NCBI GenBank assembly: GCA_003168295.1
Contig: PMST01000243.1
Coordinates: forward strand, 1 to 7,093
Length of the DNA: 7,093 nt
Source: Actinomycetota bacterium
GTDB lineage: Bacteria > Actinomycetota > Actinomycetes > Streptosporangiales > Streptosporangiaceae
Direction of reading: 5' to 3'
The notes under the pieces: generated by a model
The model's input: only the letters and a program-made list of their open reading frames with translations
Told to the model about the DNA's origin: nothing
The model's database searches: none
Part shown: positions 6,001-7,093 of the stretch, one piece after another
Layout: the number at the start of each line of letters is the position of its first letter
Numbering within the stretch: the first letter of the stretch is position 1
Translations under genes and position numbers: made by a program

Positions 6001-6028
6001 TTGGGTCGGTCAATTTTAGCTTTGGGTC
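6001..6028. repeat. TTGGGTC direct repeat with 21-base period
   Basis: TTGGGTC occurs at 6001-6007 and again at 6022-6028, so equivalent bases are 21 apart, two turns of the helix. Such same-face direct repeats can bind tandem activators. It lies 35-60 bases before the adaptor start. A chance origin is possible for a 7-base repeat. Confidence 0.35.
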
Positions 6029-6041
6029 TGCGGCCACTTTA

Positions 6042-6055
6042 GTGAAACGTTTACT
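6042..6055. promoter_or_regulatory. AAACGTTT palindrome, LacI-family-like operator candidate
   Basis: An 8-base perfect palindrome with a central CG (AAACGTTT, 6045-6052) is flanked by GTG and ACT. It comes close to the GTGAAACGTTTCAC form seen for some LacI/GalR-family operators, with one half-site imperfect. It ends 10 bases before the adaptor ATG, a position suited to repression. No LacI-type gene is in the window. Confidence 0.33.
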
Positions 6056-6062
6056 GATCTGG

Positions 6063-7093
6063 ATGGGGAACGCGGTGCATCCTGAGGACGAGAATTCCGA
6101 GCGCCGGGGCGGGTCGGGGCTGCTGGCCGGGACCGGGGGGGCGCCCACGATTGAGCCTCCCCTTTCTGTGCTTTACCTGGACCAGCCGCGGCCCCATCTG
6201 GAGCGCGATTACCCGCCCTCACGGCCGTCCGGCCGGGTCGCGTCGAGTTCATCCGCGACGCTGACCGTTACGCGTCCGATGCCGCGGCTTCCGCCTGACC
6301 AGCCGAAAGCAGCCGATCTGATCCGGTCCGTACGGACTTGGCCGCAGCGGGTCGGCGGGATCCTCATCGCTGCCGCCGTGGTCGCGAGTGCGATCTGGTA
6401 CATACCGAGTGTCTTGCGCGATAACCGTCAGCTGCTCACCGGTACCGTCACCAGCAGCGGGGTGATCACCCTCAACTTCTCCAATGCGGGGGAGATCTCC
6501 GAGATAAACGCCAAGCTGAACACGTCCGTGCAGAAGGGGCAGGTACTGGCCAAGGAGTACGCTCCCGACGCCAGCTCGGTCGTGGCCGCGGACAAGGCAG
6601 CGATCGCCGCGGATGAGGCGAAGATCGCGCAGGTGCGGGCGGCCGAAGCCGGAAACCCGGCCAACGCCGCCATCGACAGCACGCAGTTGAGCGCGGCCAA
6701 TGCTCAGGTCGCTCTGGACCAGGCTCAGCTGGCCACCGACAGTATGAAGATCGTTACGGCCGAGATCGTCGCTCCGTCGGCCGGTGTCATCGTGGCCGCC
6801 AACGGGCAGGTGGGCCAGACCGTAACCGCTTCGGGCATCCGAGACTACGAGGCCGACTCGCAGGAGCAATCTGCCGCTCAGGGGCCAGCGTTCTCCCTTC
6901 TGCCCGAAGGCCCGCAGACCGGCCGGAAAATTAGCGCGAGCGCATCGGCGGTACCGGTGTTCGCGTTGCGCACCTCCGTTAACTGGCAGGTCATCGTGCT
7001 CATCCCGGAGTCCGAGGTGGCGCGAGTCCAGGCGGGTCAACGCGTCGCCATCAGCGTTCCCTCCGACCACATCAAAGATGTCCCTGGTCAGGT
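6063..7093 (+). CDS. HlyD-type membrane fusion protein (periplasmic-adaptor-like), C-terminus missing
   Basis: 343 residues are visible and the frame is open to the window end. The order is: a Pro/Ser/Arg-rich cytosolic N-terminus (1-95), one membrane segment (about 97-116, GGILIAAAVVASAIWYIP), a first lipoyl-like half (about 127-165, with GEISEINAKLNTSVQKGQVLA), a short Ala/Gln-rich helical hairpin (about 170-229), a second lipoyl half (231-255, APSAGVIVAANGQVGQTV), a 40-residue insertion (256-297), and a beta-barrel segment (NWQVIVLIPESEVARVQAGQRVAI, 308-330). These are the parts of HlyD/RND-type adaptors, which join inner-membrane transporters or synthases to the cell exterior. In a Gram-positive it would sit on the outer face of the membrane. 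The ATG at 6063 lacks a clear ribosome site; an in-frame GTG at 6042 is an alternative. A seven-G run (6135-6141) lies in the N-terminal region. The divergent synthase suggests a role in polysaccharide export, but a transporter partner could follow downstream. Confidence 0.88.
   Translation, partial: MGNAVHPEDENSERRGGSGLLAGTGGAPTIEPPLSVLYLDQPRPHLERDYPPSRPSGRVASSSSATLTVTRPMPRLPPDQPKAADLIRSVRTWPQRVGGILIAAAVVASAIWYIPSVLRDNRQLLTGTVTSSGVITLNFSNAGEISEINAKLNTSVQKGQVLAKEYAPDASSVVAADKAAIAADEAKIAQVRAAEAGNPANAAIDSTQLSAANAQVALDQAQLATDSMKIVTAEIVAPSAGVIVAANGQVGQTVTASGIRDYEADSQEQSAAQGPAFSLLPEGPQTGRKISASASAVPVFALRTSVNWQVIVLIPESEVARVQAGQRVAISVPSDHIKDVPGQ

Larger units (their letters stand above)
5696..6062. 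promoter_or_regulatory. Divergent regulatory region between synthase and adaptor genes
   Basis: A 367-base gap, clearly richer in A+T than the flanking genes. It contains a candidate minus-strand promoter overlapped by an inverted repeat, a hairpin with 7-base arms at 5911-5932, a 21-base-spaced direct repeat (6001-6028), and an AAACGTTT palindrome at 6045-6052 close to the adaptor start. Short open frames exist (for example 12 codons at 5873-5911) but none has a ribosome binding site. I see no known riboswitch core and no RNA gene. Confidence 0.6.

Noticed and set aside
5956..6043. 28-codon plus-strand frame with several cysteines before the adaptor gene
   Set aside because: No ribosome binding site, two TTA codons and no conserved look. 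It lies in AT-richer intergenic sequence where such frames arise by chance.
5696..6062. Possible cyclic-dinucleotide riboswitch upstream of the adaptor
   Set aside because: I looked for conserved core motifs of c-di-GMP and c-di-AMP riboswitches as I know them and found none; only isolated short inverted repeats are present.
6249..7070. Long open frame on the minus strand (273 codons) opposite the adaptor gene
   Set aside because: It is antisense to a gene with clear HlyD-type domains. The translation is rich in Arg, Gly and Asp with no recognisable motif, as expected of a GC-rich shadow frame.

Overview
The window comes from a high-GC Gram-positive bacterium, most likely a filamentous or soil actinomycete (Actinomycetota). 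The coding regions have a strong G/C bias at third codon positions. GTG starts are used freely, several genes have little or no Shine-Dalgarno sequence, and TTA codons are very rare. No tRNA, rRNA, CRISPR array, insertion sequence or integrase is visible.

Layout from left to right. (1) At 1-367, minus strand, is the N-terminal part of a prolyl oligopeptidase (S9A) family peptidase. (2) Divergent from it at 485-1213, plus strand, is a small HNH endonuclease of the type common in actinobacteria, with an unusual C-terminal extension. (3) At 1216-2310, plus strand, is a dehydrogenase of the tartrate/D-malate branch of the isocitrate/isopropylmalate dehydrogenase family. It starts 2 bases after the HNH stop codon and has a changed substrate-site arginine. 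(4) Convergent to it at 2394-3140, minus strand, is an alpha/beta hydrolase. (5) At 3227-3616, minus strand, is a 129-residue protein. It resembles the C-terminal part of small actinobacterial proteins usually found beside sigma factor and CHAT-domain genes, but here it is solitary. (6) At 3707-5695, minus strand, is a 662-residue multi-pass membrane processive family 2 glycosyltransferase. (7) A 367-base AT-richer divergent intergenic region (5696-6062) holds several repeats. (8) From 6063 to the window end, plus strand, is a membrane-anchored HlyD-type membrane fusion protein, cut by the window edge.

The left half looks like ordinary, mutually unrelated housekeeping or accessory metabolism. 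The right half is the more interesting part. A processive polysaccharide synthase and an HlyD-type adaptor are divergently transcribed from one elaborate regulatory region. This suggests a cell-surface exopolysaccharide synthesis and export locus, comparable in logic (not demonstrated in homology) to synthase plus periplasmic adaptor pairs such as Alg8/Alg44. The rest of that locus would lie beyond the right edge.
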